Assembly: GCF_030643905.1 (NCBI RefSeq)
Contig: NZ_CP121446.1
Span: 806,001-870,000, forward strand
Direction: 5' to 3'
Source of the DNA: Flavobacterium sp. IMCC34852
Lineage (GTDB): Bacteria; Bacteroidota; Bacteroidia; Flavobacteriales; Flavobacteriaceae
DNA: 64,000 nucleotides
Part shown: positions 34,938-43,768 of the stretch, piece by piece
How positions within the stretch are numbered: position 1 is the stretch's first letter
How the letters are laid out: the number at the start of each line of letters is the position of its first letter
Program-made: the position numbers and the translations under genes
Notes under the pieces: generated by a model
Database searches by the model: none
What the model was told of the DNA's origin: nothing
What the model saw: the letters and a program-made list of their open reading frames with translations, nothing else

Positions 34938-36161
34938 ATGAAGAAAAACCAAAAAGAAGCGGCGATAGGATTTATTTTTATTACGATGCTGATTGATATT
35001 ACGGGCTGGGGCATTATCATTCCGGTAATCCCTAAATTAATTTCCGAACTCATTCAAGCCGATATCAGTGAAGCAGCAAAATATGGCGGTTGGCTGACTT
35101 TTGCTTACGCGATAACGCAGTTTGTTTGTGCGCCTTTGATTGGGAATCTGAGTGATAAATTTGGCCGAAGACCGATTATTTTAATTTCGCTTTTTGCCTT
35201 TTCCTTAGACTATTTGTTGTTGGCTTTTGCCCCAACAATCACTTGGCTTTTTGTGGGAAGAATTATTGCAGGTTTGACGGGTGCGAGTATTACGACAGCT
35301 TCCGCTTATATCGCCGATGTGAGTACTCCTGAAAACCGTGCGAAAAACTTTGGGATGATTGGTGCTGCTTTTGGATTAGGCTTTATTATTGGTCCGGTGA
35401 TTGGCGGATTGCTAGGGCAATTTGGTTCGAGAGTGCCCTTTTATGCTGCAGCTGTTTTGTGTATGCTTAACTTTTTATACGGTTATTTTATTTTGCCCGA
35501 ATCTTTACCTAAAAAGAACCGTCGCGAATTTGAATGGAAACGCGCCAATCCTATAGGTGCTTTACTGAATCTGAAAAAACATCCTTCTTTAATTGGACTC
35601 ATCTTGGCTATTTTTCTTTTGTATGTGGGTTCGCATGCCGTTCATAGTAATTGGAGTTTCTTTACCATGTACCGATTTGATTGGGATGAAAAAATGGTGG
35701 GAATTTCACTGGGCGTTGTTGGGCTTTTAGTTGGCTTAGTTCAAGGCGGATTGATTCGTTGGACGAGTCCGAGATTGGGCAATACCAAAAGTATTTACCT
35801 TGGATTATCATTATATACGGTCGGTATGTTATTGTTTGCTTTCGCTACCGAGAGTTGGATGATGTTTGCTTTTTTGGTTCCGTATTGTCTCGGAGGAATT
35901 GCCGGTCCGGCATTGCAGTCAGAAGTTTCGGGGAAAGTTCCGGCAAATGAGCAGGGAGAAATTCAAGGCACTTTGGCGAGTTTGATGAGTGCCTCGGCTA
36001 TTATTGGTCCGCCAATGATGACCAATACTTTTTACTTTTTTACCCATGATGAAGCGCCATTTCAGTTGCCCGGAGCGCCGTTTATTTTGGGTAGTTTCCT
36101 CATGCTGATTAGTACCTTGATTGCTTATTATTCTTTAAAGAAAAAATCCCAAACACCGTAA
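34938..36161 (+). CDS. MFS transporter, DHA1 family, TetA-like (TCR/Tet type)
   Basis: This is a 12-TM proton-driven exporter of the inner membrane, 407 residues from the ATG at 34938 ([14 protein letters not shown]). Motif A is in [13 protein letters not shown] (about 68-80), and motif C of drug antiporters is [16 protein letters not shown] (about 136-151). A central cytoplasmic loop ([19 protein letters not shown]) divides the two halves. It resembles the group that includes tetracycline exporters, but resistance cannot be inferred from this level of similarity. It appears to be monocistronic. Confidence 0.88.
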   Translation: MKKNQKEAAIGFIFITMLIDITGWGIIIPVIPKLISELIQADISEAAKYGGWLTFAYAITQFVCAPLIGNLSDKFGRRPIILISLFAFSLDYLLLAFAPTITWLFVGRIIAGLTGASITTASAYIADVSTPENRAKNFGMIGAAFGLGFIIGPVIGGLLGQFGSRVPFYAAAVLCMLNFLYGYFILPESLPKKNRREFEWKRANPIGALLNLKKHPSLIGLILAIFLLYVGSHAVHSNWSFFTMYRFDWDEKMVGISLGVVGLLVGLVQGGLIRWTSPRLGNTKSIYLGLSLYTVGMLLFAFATESWMMFAFLVPYCLGGIAGPALQSEVSGKVPANEQGEIQGTLASLMSASAIIGPPMMTNTFYFFTHDEAPFQLPGAPFILGSFLMLISTLIAYYSLKKKSQTP

Positions 36162-36172
36162 GGCATTTGGGA
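36147..36172. terminator. Terminator between the convergent MFS and T9SS-cargo genes
   Basis: A 7-bp stem (TCCCAAA at 36147-36153, TTTGGGA at 36166-36172) overlaps the MFS stop codon. There is an A run on the left and CTTTCATTTT on the right, so it may act in both directions. Confidence 0.65.
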
Positions 36173-36195
36173 CTTTCATTTTCAGATTTTAAAAT

Positions 36196-38550
36196 TTATT
36201 CTTTAATAATTTTTACTGTTTTTTCCTGACCTGCACTGGTTACTTTAATAAAGTACAAGCCTTGGTTCAATTCTGATAAGTTGATTTCGGTTTGGATGCC
36301 GTCTACTTTGAATGATTTCACTTTTTGTCCCAGAACAGAATAGATTTCAATGTTGTTTATAATGGTCTCACTTGAAAGGGTCAAACTGTTTTTAACAGGA
36401 TTAGGATAATACTCAAAGTCCATTGCCGTAAAATCAGGGTTGCTCAACTGTAAGACAAACTCGGTGGTCCAAGTGTTGGTCACAATCGCCGGATTGAAAT
36501 CGAAATAAATATTGGCGGTATTCGGTATCACATCTCCAATGATATAACCCGGTTTTGGCTTGACTTGGAACACGATATAACCATGACCAATCACTGAATT
36601 CCCTGGAATAGACGGCTCTAAATTCACACCGTCAAAACGCCAAGTCAAATTGCTTCCCACACGGTCTAAGACATAAGGATGACTGGCGGTAACCATTCTA
36701 ACTGTGGTTTCATCAAGGTCGGCATCTAAAACATCGTTAACTCTAATGTTGATAGCTTCGGCTGTTCCTGTATTTTCAAATCGAATGGTGTAGGTTAAAT
36801 AATCATTGGTACTGAAAGTAGAATGTTGTATTTGCGGGCCATGACTTTCGGCTTTATCATTCGGGTCATAAGAACCTACTATGGTTTGTGTTAAACTGCT
36901 GCTGTTGTTATTGACATTAATATCATTAGAAGGAATAGAAATAGAAGCCGTATTGGTAACCAAATCACCTAAATTTACTGTTGGGATAGTTGGTACTTGC
37001 ATCATAACAGCAAAAGTTCGCGATTCTCCCGGTAATAAATTGGTGAAATTATACGTAAATCCACCCGCTGTTGGGGTTGAGCCTGACGGTGAAACAGAAA
37101 GAATACTTACGTTACTGCCTTTAGTAAAAGTAACCGTTCCGCTAGCAATGGTTTGATTGCCGTAGTTGAAATAAGTGACGTAATTTTCATAATCGAATCC
37201 GGGTCTTGGTGGAATCCAACCGTAAACGTTAATACCTAAATCACTGTAAGGAATTTGAGTTACGGCAAAATTATAAGTCACTATCCCCGAACCGTTAGCC
37301 ACCGTTACATTAGCATAAGAAGCCGGAGCTACCGAATATTGTGACGTATAAGCCGGATTGATAGTAAATCCAAAATCATAACTGTTAGTCGGATTGGTTT
37401 CATATAAATAATGTATGCCGTTGGAGGAAATAATATTGTGAACAGTACCATTATCATTCAATTGGTATTGGAAGGAACCATACAGAAAATTGGGTTCTCC
37501 ATTTTCCTGAGTACCATTGCCGTTGTAATCTATGAAGGCGTTCAATTGGACACCATTGGCGATGTTTAAGCTTTGGGTATCCGTAGTGGTTACACTAATC
37601 GGATTTCCGGATAAAGTTCCGTTGGTTTGAACCCCAACGACTACCGAACCATTATTGATGTCTTCTTGGGTAATGACATGAACGCCGGTATAAGTAGTAT
37701 TGTTATTCGCACTCGGATTCAAAAGCGGAATCGGCGGACCGCCATTGATATTGACTTCCGAGCTGGTAATGGATATATTGGAGACAGCCGTATTGCCGAT
37801 ATTGGTAATCGAATAGGTGTAATTGACTACATCTCCAACATTGGTTATGCCATCACCGTTAAAATCTTGATAAGTGCTATTAATAGTTGTCAATAAGGAA
37901 TTCACTACTGTGATGGTTGCAAAAGCATTAGTACAACTGTTGATACAATAGTAATACTCTAAAGTATAAATCCCAGGTGGCGGATTACTAATCACTAACA
38001 CATTGGCAGTACTGTAATCAATTGAAAAATAAGTAGATGCCGTAGAAGATATTTGTTGAATATAAGCATCACTAATGCTTATCGGAATGCCTCCTAACGT
38101 ATCGTTAGACAATACATTTTCTAAAATAATTTGAGGAACAACTAATCCAGTTGAAATCGTCACCGCATCACTGTTAGCGACAATCGGCACCGGATTTACT
38201 GTCACATAGGCGAAAGCATAATCGCAGTTTCCCGGATTGCCAATTTGACATACATCATAGAAGATTTCATAATAGCCAGTCGGTGCTCCTGCATTTACAA
38301 CTACAGAACCATTAGGCTGTAATGTAACATGAGTTGTTGAAGAAATTTGGGAGAAAGTTACATCTGATAACGTAACAGGAATTCCATTTAAAGTGTCGTT
38401 TCCCAAAACATTTTGAATGGCAATTTGTACAGTATTTGAATAAGTAACGCTTCCTTGATCATTGTTGGCCAACATTTGACCATAAGAAGATTGACTAAAA
38501 AACAATCCGAAAACAAAAAGCAGCAGTAAATAAGTGTATTTTTTCCCCAT
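36196..38550 (-). CDS. Large secreted protein with DUF11-like repeats and a type IX sorting domain
   Basis: This 784-residue surface or secreted protein starts at 38550 (MGKKYTYLLLLFVFGLFF, signal cut near GQM). Two related N-terminal repeats (NNDQGSVTYSNTVQIAIQNVLGNDTLNGIPVTLSD and NSDAVTIS..ILENVLSNDTLGGIPISISD) are followed by DUF11-type beta domains (VGDVVNYTYSITNIGNTAVSNI; YLTYTIRFENTGTAEAINIRV). The C-terminal about 75 residues are a type A T9SS sorting domain: YYPNPVKNSLTLSS, NIEIYSVLGQKVKSF, LNQGLYFIKV. It should be exported by the Por/T9SS machinery and released or anchored at the surface. No enzymatic domain is visible; adhesion is a guess. Confidence 0.9.
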   Translation of the reverse strand: MGKKYTYLLLLFVFGLFFSQSSYGQMLANNDQGSVTYSNTVQIAIQNVLGNDTLNGIPVTLSDVTFSQISSTTHVTLQPNGSVVVNAGAPTGYYEIFYDVCQIGNPGNCDYAFAYVTVNPVPIVANSDAVTISTGLVVPQIILENVLSNDTLGGIPISISDAYIQQISSTASTYFSIDYSTANVLVISNPPPGIYTLEYYYCINSCTNAFATITVVNSLLTTINSTYQDFNGDGITNVGDVVNYTYSITNIGNTAVSNISITSSEVNINGGPPIPLLNPSANNNTTYTGVHVITQEDINNGSVVVGVQTNGTLSGNPISVTTTDTQSLNIANGVQLNAFIDYNGNGTQENGEPNFLYGSFQYQLNDNGTVHNIISSNGIHYLYETNPTNSYDFGFTINPAYTSQYSVAPASYANVTVANGSGIVTYNFAVTQIPYSDLGINVYGWIPPRPGFDYENYVTYFNYGNQTIASGTVTFTKGSNVSILSVSPSGSTPTAGGFTYNFTNLLPGESRTFAVMMQVPTIPTVNLGDLVTNTASISIPSNDINVNNNSSSLTQTIVGSYDPNDKAESHGPQIQHSTFSTNDYLTYTIRFENTGTAEAINIRVNDVLDADLDETTVRMVTASHPYVLDRVGSNLTWRFDGVNLEPSIPGNSVIGHGYIVFQVKPKPGYIIGDVIPNTANIYFDFNPAIVTNTWTTEFVLQLSNPDFTAMDFEYYPNPVKNSLTLSSETIINNIEIYSVLGQKVKSFKVDGIQTEINLSELNQGLYFIKVTSAGQEKTVKIIKE

Positions 38551-38568
38551 GAGTAAAAGTTTAAGTAT

Positions 38569-38576
38569 CAAATGTA
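38569..38576 (-). promoter_or_regulatory. -7 element of the T9SS-cargo gene
   Basis: TACATTTG on the minus strand lies 18 nt upstream of the ATG at 38550 and overlaps the longer open frame, favouring the internal start. No clear TTG was found at the proper distance. Confidence 0.55.
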
Positions 38577-38614
38577 TAAAATAAAATTGTAAGAAATGTT
38601 AAATCTGAATTATC

Positions 38615-39052
38615 TTATTTTAAATACAAACAATGATTGTAGTAATCAATAATTGCTTTGCCTTCCAACAAAACATCAGCGCCAATTATACCGTCAACCG
38701 GCTTGGCTTTATATTGTGTCAACGCTTCATTTACGTGGCTCATGTCAAAAATAATTAAATGGAGTTCTTCCGTTTTCCAGCGACCAATTTTTAAAGCATT
38801 GTTCTTGGCAATCTTGGTCATCATCCCGGTTCCGCCTGCGCCCGAAGCTTTGGTTTTTGATCTTCCGGCTTTTAGGTTGAATTTTTCAATACTGTCAAAA
38901 CCCACACAACTGTTTGAAGCGCCTGTATCTAAAATAAAGTTTCCCGAAACCCCATTGATAGTGGCTTTAATCAGTAAATGCTGGGTTTTAGAAACTTTGA
39001 AATTGATTTTCTTATACTTTTCTTTTTTCAGTACGTCTTGCAGGTTTTTCAT
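38615..39052 (-). CDS. Retropepsin-like aspartic protease (clan AA)
   Basis: This 145-residue protein has the single-domain pepsin-like fold of bacterial retropepsin homologues. The catalytic motif is NFILDTGASNSCVGFDS, with Asp at about 42, preceded by the hydrophobic strand HLLIKATINGV. The second hallmark, hydrophobic-hydrophobic-Gly, is in DGIIGADVLLEGKAIIDY near the C-terminus. It should work as a homodimer. No signal peptide is apparent, so it is probably cytoplasmic. It is monocistronic and divergent from tatD; the substrate is unknown. Confidence 0.85.
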   Translation of the reverse strand: MKNLQDVLKKEKYKKINFKVSKTQHLLIKATINGVSGNFILDTGASNSCVGFDSIEKFNLKAGRSKTKASGAGGTGMMTKIAKNNALKIGRWKTEELHLIIFDMSHVNEALTQYKAKPVDGIIGADVLLEGKAIIDYYNHCLYLK

Positions 39053-39069
39053 AACGCTTTATTGATGTT

Positions 39070-39077
39070 CAAATGTA
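39070..39077 (-). promoter_or_regulatory. -7 element of the retropepsin-like gene
   Basis: TACATTTG on the minus strand, 17 nt upstream of the ATG. The -33 element is not clear. Confidence 0.5.
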
Positions 39078-39096
39078 ATTCAAAAATCTATATAAA

Positions 39097-39136
39097 CTTA
39101 GTACCTTAGCGCCTCAGAACCTTAGTGCCTTAAAAC
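39097..39136. repeat. Octamer array upstream of tatD
   Basis: Five 8-nt units in register: CTTAGTAC, CTTAGCGC, CTCAGAAC, CTTAGTGC, CTTAAAAC. It ends 3 nt before the tatD ATG. Unlike most of the other arrays, it has no inverse right arm. Confidence 0.8.
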
Positions 39137-39139
39137 CCA

Positions 39140-39910
39140 ATGATTTTAACCGATACCCACACGCATCTTTATTCCGAAGAATTTCAAAACGACCGCACCG
39201 AAATGATTCAACGTGCTATAGATGTTGGAGTTTCAAGATTTTTTGTGCCGTCCATTGATTCGACTTACACCCAAAAAATGTACGATTTGGAAACCCAATT
39301 TCCCGACAACATTTTTTTAATGATGGGCTTGCATCCGTGTTATGTTAAACCCGAAACTTATCAGCAAGAATTGGAGCATGTGGAAACTGAATTGGCCAAA
39401 AGAAAATTCTATACCGTTGGCGAAATCGGTATCGATTTGTATTGGGACAAAACCACTTTGGCGATTCAACAAGAAGCGTTTCAGCGCCAAATTCAATTGG
39501 CTAAAAAATATAAGTTAGCCATTAATATTCACTGTCGCGACGCTTTTGATGAGGTTTTTGAAGTGTTGGAAACTGAACGTTCAGAGGATTTGTTTGGCAT
39601 TTTTCATTGTTTTACAGGTGATTTGGGTCAAGCCCAAAGAGCCATCGGCTTGAACATGAGACTCGGAATCGGCGGTGTGGCTACTTTCAAAAACGGGAAG
39701 ATTGATCAATTTCTCCATGAAATTGATTTGCAACATATAGTTCTTGAAACCGATTCGCCTTATTTGGCGCCGGTGCCTTTCCGCGGCAAGCGAAACGAAA
39801 GCAGTTATACTAAATTGGTGGCCGAAAAATTAGCCCTGATTTACCAACTTCCGTTAGAAGAAATCGCTCGAATAACGACAGAAAATTCTAAAGCTGTTTT
39901 TGGGATTTAA
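39140..39910 (+). CDS. tatD: TatD family metal-dependent hydrolase (DNase)
   Basis: This is a TIM-barrel metalloenzyme of the amidohydrolase superfamily; TatD homologues act as 3'-5' DNases in DNA repair. It has 256 residues. The metal ligands and active-site motifs are DTHTHLYSEEF (5-15), VGEIGIDLYWD (about 93-103), INIHCRDAFDEV (about 133), FHCFTGDLGQA (about 155) and LETDSPYLAPVPFRGKRN (about 205). No partner is fused. It starts right after an octamer array. The acyltransferase and asparaginase genes follow on the same strand and may share its transcript. Confidence 0.93.
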   Translation: MILTDTHTHLYSEEFQNDRTEMIQRAIDVGVSRFFVPSIDSTYTQKMYDLETQFPDNIFLMMGLHPCYVKPETYQQELEHVETELAKRKFYTVGEIGIDLYWDKTTLAIQQEAFQRQIQLAKKYKLAINIHCRDAFDEVFEVLETERSEDLFGIFHCFTGDLGQAQRAIGLNMRLGIGGVATFKNGKIDQFLHEIDLQHIVLETDSPYLAPVPFRGKRNESSYTKLVAEKLALIYQLPLEEIARITTENSKAVFGI

Positions 39911-39973
39911 GGAAGAAAACGTTAAAAGTTGACTTTTTTTTTGTTCTTTTGTTCCTCAAAATTGAAAGATTCA

Positions 39974-41110
39974 ATGCAGAAATTCGATTCTATTCGTCCG
40001 TTTTATGATACTGAAGTGAATGAAGCCATTCAATCTGCAGTCAATCACCCAATGATGAAGGCTTTAATGGGTTTCACCTTTCCGGAGGTAGACGAAGAAG
40101 TTTGGAAAAACCAACTCAGAAAAACCCATTCTATCCGCGATTTTCAATGCAATTTTATCTATCAGGCTGTACAAAAAGTACTCAAAAAAAGCTCTGAAGG
40201 ATTAACCACTTCCGGTTTTGAAAAATTAGAACCGAATACTTCTTATCTTTTTATTTCCAATCACAGAGATATTATCCTCGATACTTCATTGTTGAACGTG
40301 GCTTTATTTGACCATGGTTTAGTAATGACAGCTTCGGCTATAGGTGATAATTTGGTCCAAAAATCTTTTTTGAAAACGTTGTCTAAACTCAATAGAAACT
40401 TTTTGGTACAACGCGGTTTACCGCCAAGAGAATTGTTAGAAAGTTCTAAATTGATGTCGGAATACATTGCCCAATTATTGCTGCGCGAAAACCGGTCGGT
40501 ATGGATTGCCCAACGAGAAGGCAGAACCAAAGATGGTAATGATGCCACGCATTCCGGAGTGTTGAAAATGTTGGCTATGGGTTCGGATGAGCCTAAAATG
40601 TTGGATTATTTCAAAAAAATCAAAATTGTTCCGGTTTCCATTTCTTATGAATATGATCCAACCGATGCTTTGAAAATGCCACAGTTAATCGCGGAAGCCA
40701 ATGCCGAAAAATACATCAAAGAAAAAAACGAAGACTTTATAACGCTTTTAAGCGGTATCATTGGTCAAAAGAAAAGAATTCACATTCATATCGGCGATAT
40801 TTTAGACAAAGAAATAGAGGCTATTGCGGCCGAATTTGACAACAATAACAAGCAAATTCAAGCTTTGGCACAAGCCATAGACGATTCTATTTTACAGAGT
40901 TATATGTTGTGGCCAACGAATTATATTGCTTACGATTTGTTATACAAAACCGACCAATACAAAGCTTTTTACACTGAAAACGAAAAATCGCTTTTCGAAA
41001 GAAGATTGGAAATGAGAATTGACGAAAACAATTCGCAAATGGTGGAAAGTTTCTTAGCGATGTATGCCAATCCGGTGGTGAATAAATCCAAGTATCAGAA
41101 TGCAATCTAA
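39974..41110 (+). CDS. 1-acyl-glycerol-3-phosphate acyltransferase-like protein
   Basis: This 378-residue protein belongs to the LPLAT/PlsC superfamily, which adds the second acyl chain in phospholipid or related lipid synthesis. The catalytic HX4D motif is in LFISNHRDIILDTSLL (about 90-105). The substrate-binding block is WIAQREGRTKDGND (about 176-189), and VPVSISYEYDP (about 219) matches the fourth block. It is longer than typical PlsC (about 240 residues), with about 80 extra N-terminal residues and a C-terminal helical part. The ATG at 39974 was preferred over 39929 because the extra codons form a low-complexity Phe/Cys tract. The asparaginase gene overlaps its end by 11 nt. Confidence 0.85.
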   Translation: MQKFDSIRPFYDTEVNEAIQSAVNHPMMKALMGFTFPEVDEEVWKNQLRKTHSIRDFQCNFIYQAVQKVLKKSSEGLTTSGFEKLEPNTSYLFISNHRDIILDTSLLNVALFDHGLVMTASAIGDNLVQKSFLKTLSKLNRNFLVQRGLPPRELLESSKLMSEYIAQLLLRENRSVWIAQREGRTKDGNDATHSGVLKMLAMGSDEPKMLDYFKKIKIVPVSISYEYDPTDALKMPQLIAEANAEKYIKEKNEDFITLLSGIIGQKKRIHIHIGDILDKEIEAIAAEFDNNNKQIQALAQAIDDSILQSYMLWPTNYIAYDLLYKTDQYKAFYTENEKSLFERRLEMRIDENNSQMVESFLAMYANPVVNKSKYQNAI

Positions 41111-42128
41111 ACCTAATATATTGCTCATTTATACCGGTGGCACCATTGGTATGATGAAAGACTTTGAAACCGGTGCGTTGAAGGCTTTCAACTTTAAAAA
41201 GTTGTTGCAAAAAATTCCGGAGTTAAAGCAATTAGATTGTAATATCGAAACAGTTTCTTTCGAAAAACCCATAGATTCTTCGAATATGAATCCGCAAAAA
41301 TGGGTTAAAATTGCCTCAATCATTGAGGAAAATTACCATGCTTTTGACGGTTTTGTGGTGCTTCACGGTTCGGATACCATGTCGTATTCAGCTTCAGCTT
41401 TGAGTTTCATGCTGGAGAATCTTAGCAAGCCTGTTGTTTTTACCGGTTCACAATTGCCTATTGGAGATTTGAGAACAGATGCCAAAGAAAATTTGATTAC
41501 GGCCATTCAAATAGCGTCTTTACAACAAAAAGGCAAACCGATTATTCAAGAAGTTGGTCTTTATTTTGAATATAAATTATACCGCGGCAATCGCACTACA
41601 AAAATCAATGCCGAACATTTTAATGCTTTTACTTCGCCTAATTATGCGCCTTTGGCAGAATCGGGTGTGCATTTGACTATCAATCCGAATGCGGTTTTGC
41701 AAAAGCAATCGACTAAAAAATTAGCGGTTCACAAAGAACTCGATGACAATGTAGTCATTGTAAAAATGTTTCCAGGAATCAGCGAATCAGTTTTATCGGC
41801 TATAGTGGCTATTCCGAACTTAAAAGGAATTGTTTTAGAAACTTATGGTTCGGGGAATGCACCAACCGAAGATTGGTTTATCCAAATTTTGAAAAAGGCC
41901 ATCAAAAATGGGTTGCATGTGGTAAATGTTACTCAGTGTTCGGGTGGCAGTGTCAATATGGGTCAGTATGAAACCAGCACACAACTCAAGAAAATTGGAG
42001 TCATTTCCGGAAAAGACATCACCACAGAAGCTGCTATTACCAAGTTAATGTACCTGATTGGGCAAAATGTGGCGCCAACAGTTTTCAAGACTATTTTTGA
42101 AACGTCATTGCGTGGTGAAATGATCTGA
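41100..42128 (+). CDS. ansA: Type I (cytoplasmic) L-asparaginase
   Basis: This enzyme hydrolyses asparagine to aspartate and ammonia. It has 342 residues and no signal peptide, as in the low-affinity cytoplasmic type. The first catalytic Thr is in LIYTGGTIGMMKD (about 12-16) and the second triad in LHGSDTMSYSASALSFML (about 86-103). KENLITAIQIAS contributes the Lys of the triad. It overlaps the acyltransferase gene by 11 nt, indicating co-transcription, and ends near the terminator shared with tRNA-Ser. Confidence 0.94.
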   Translation: MQSKPNILLIYTGGTIGMMKDFETGALKAFNFKKLLQKIPELKQLDCNIETVSFEKPIDSSNMNPQKWVKIASIIEENYHAFDGFVVLHGSDTMSYSASALSFMLENLSKPVVFTGSQLPIGDLRTDAKENLITAIQIASLQQKGKPIIQEVGLYFEYKLYRGNRTTKINAEHFNAFTSPNYAPLAESGVHLTINPNAVLQKQSTKKLAVHKELDDNVVIVKMFPGISESVLSAIVAIPNLKGIVLETYGSGNAPTEDWFIQILKKAIKNGLHVVNVTQCSGGSVNMGQYETSTQLKKIGVISGKDITTEAAITKLMYLIGQNVAPTVFKTIFETSLRGEMI

Positions 42129-42187
42129 TAGGATTACAGATTTAATCCAATGACTTGAGACAAAACTTAGGGTTCCTAAATTTAAAT

Positions 42188-42218
42188 AAAAAAGCCGAAG
42201 TATTACTTCGGCTTTTTT
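42188..42218. terminator. Bidirectional terminator shared by ansA and tRNA-Ser
   Basis: AAAAAAGCCGAAGTA and TACTTCGGCTTTTTT form an almost perfect palindrome with A and T runs on opposite sides. It lies 3 nt past the tRNA 3' end (minus) and 60 nt past the ansA stop (plus). Confidence 0.9.
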
Positions 42219-42220
42219 AG

Positions 42221-42307
42221 CAGAGAGGAAGGGATTCGAACCCTCGATGCAGTTGCCCACATACAAACTTTCCAGGCTTGCTCCTTCAACCACTCGGACA
42301 CCTCTCT
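42221..42307 (-). tRNA. tRNA-Ser (anticodon GGA)
   Basis: The minus strand folds as a class II tRNA of 87 nt. The acceptor stem is AGAGAGG/CCTCTCT with discriminator G. The anticodon loop is CTGGAAA, giving GGA for UCC/UCU. A long variable arm (TGTGG-GCAA-CTGCA) and the T-loop TTCGAAT on GAGGG/CCCTT complete it. CCA is not encoded. The T-stem has one G-U pair. A terminator follows directly. Confidence 0.97.
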
Positions 42308-42411
42308 AGAGTTTTGCGGATGCAAATAACAGCATTTTTTTTCAGTTAAAAAAATACAATAATCTATTTTTCCCCTTTGTCTTAAAATAAAATCAACAGC
42401 GTGAATCCCTT

Positions 42412-42442
42412 TTGTTTTTTCAGCTGAAAAGGCGTACTTTCG
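42412..42442 (+). promoter_or_regulatory. Promoter of the PorT-like gene
   Basis: TTG (42412-42414), 20 nt, then TACTTTCG (42435-42442), one mismatch from TAnnTTTG, 19 nt before the ATG. Confidence 0.6.
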
Positions 42443-42461
42443 CTTGAAGGATAAATTAATT

Positions 42462-43157
42462 ATGCGAATCAAACTTCTCTTTTCGGTTTTTTTTATCACC
42501 TTGGGTGGCTTTGCTCAGGATGTTGCTAAAGATTTTGATGCACCGGATTCACTTTACAGGGAAGACCAATTTTATCTAAACATTACTTATAACACGCTGC
42601 AAAAACGCCCAGATGGCTTAAAACAAAATAAGCTTTCACCGGGTTTGGCTCTGGGTTTTTTGCGAGATATGCCTTTGAATAAAAAGCGCACAGTTGCTTT
42701 AGCCGCCGGATTAGGATACTCTTTGGCGATTTACAACCAAAACTTAGGGATTATTGCTGCCGGAAACGAAACTACCTACAGTATTTTGGATACCGAAAAC
42801 ATTGCTTTTTCAAAAAATAAATTGGCTTTGCATTATGTTGAAGTGCCAATCGAATTCAGATGGCGCAATTCAACGCCTGATAGTCACAAGTTTTGGCGGG
42901 TTCATTTGGGAGTTAAGTTGGGTTACCTTTTTTATGACCAATACAAATTAGAATCTTCACAAGGGAACAGTAGCCATACTAATTTGGCCGATTTAAATGA
43001 TTTGCATTACGGGGTTTACCTCACTACAGGATGGAATACTTGGAATTTGTATGCTTACTACGGTTTAAATTCGCTGTTTAAATCTTCCGCTAAAATTGAC
43101 GGGCAATCGATAGATATGAATACGGCCAACTTTGGCATCATGTTCTATATTCTATAA
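42462..43157 (+). CDS. PorT-like outer membrane beta-barrel protein
   Basis: This 231-residue protein starts at 42462 (MRIKLLFSVFFITLGGFAQ, a signal peptide); a TTG frame at 42444 overlaps the promoter region. The mature part has barrel-type strands (VALAAGLGYSLAIYN, LALHYVEVPIEFRWR, VHLGVKLGYLFYDQYK, YGVYLTTGWNTWNLYAYYG). The HYVEVPIEFRWR segment is characteristic of the PorT/porin-family beta-barrel proteins of Bacteroidota. True PorT is a T9SS component, but several paralogues exist and I cannot assign this one. Its stop overlaps the convergent membrane gene by 6 nt. Confidence 0.8.
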   Translation: MRIKLLFSVFFITLGGFAQDVAKDFDAPDSLYREDQFYLNITYNTLQKRPDGLKQNKLSPGLALGFLRDMPLNKKRTVALAAGLGYSLAIYNQNLGIIAAGNETTYSILDTENIAFSKNKLALHYVEVPIEFRWRNSTPDSHKFWRVHLGVKLGYLFYDQYKLESSQGNSSHTNLADLNDLHYGVYLTTGWNTWNLYAYYGLNSLFKSSAKIDGQSIDMNTANFGIMFYIL

Positions 43158-43757
43158 CCAAACGTAAAGCAATCCTATTTGTGGCAGTAGGCCACATAAA
43201 AAGCCGATTAACAATTCTCTATGGGTATGGGCTTTCATAACCAATCTTGAGGAAGCTACCAAACCGTTGAGCACCACAAAAAGCGCCATTAGATTGATAG
43301 TATTGATTTCATTTTTTAGGCTCAAGCCAAAGATGAAAGCGGTCAATGCACTGATGCCAATCATGTGAATACTGGCTTTTATTTTGGCATACAATAATAA
43401 AAATGCAAAAACAGCACTCATGATACCCCCTAAAAAGAAAAAGTACAATGACGGAAATCGATCAATAGTAATGCTTTTTTGAATCAAAATAGAAAGTAAA
43501 GCAATATGAAGGATCAAAGGAATCTTGCGATGTGAAATGTCTGAAAGCATAATACTGTCTATTTTTCCGAAAGTTCTCAGCAAATAGAAGAAAGCAATCG
43601 GCAACAAAAAAGTAATGATAATGATTTGCAGAAATAAAATCAGGTATTGTGCTACCGTAAAATATTTGGCATCCAATAAAACATAAAAAATAGTTCCCAA
43701 TAACGGAACGAAAATAGGATGGAAGGCATACGAAAAAAAGGGAAGGAATTTTTTCAA
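43152..43757 (-). CDS. Multi-pass membrane protein, possibly PAP2-like
   Basis: This 201-residue protein has about six membrane segments. The order of short polar motifs is reminiscent of PAP2 phosphatases: KIKASIHMIGISALTAF (about 127) in the place of PSGH, and ASSRLVMKAHTHRELLIGFLCG (about 168-189) in the place of the final SR..H....D motif. Key residues are not all canonical, so catalytic activity is doubtful. It is the last gene after rpoN (11-nt gap) and overlaps the convergent PorT-like gene by 6 nt. No lipid phosphate substrate can be named. Confidence 0.65.
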   Translation of the reverse strand: MKKFLPFFSYAFHPIFVPLLGTIFYVLLDAKYFTVAQYLILFLQIIIITFLLPIAFFYLLRTFGKIDSIMLSDISHRKIPLILHIALLSILIQKSITIDRFPSLYFFFLGGIMSAVFAFLLLYAKIKASIHMIGISALTAFIFGLSLKNEINTINLMALFVVLNGLVASSRLVMKAHTHRELLIGFLCGLLPQIGLLYVWL

Positions 43758-43768
43758 AGGATTAAGTT

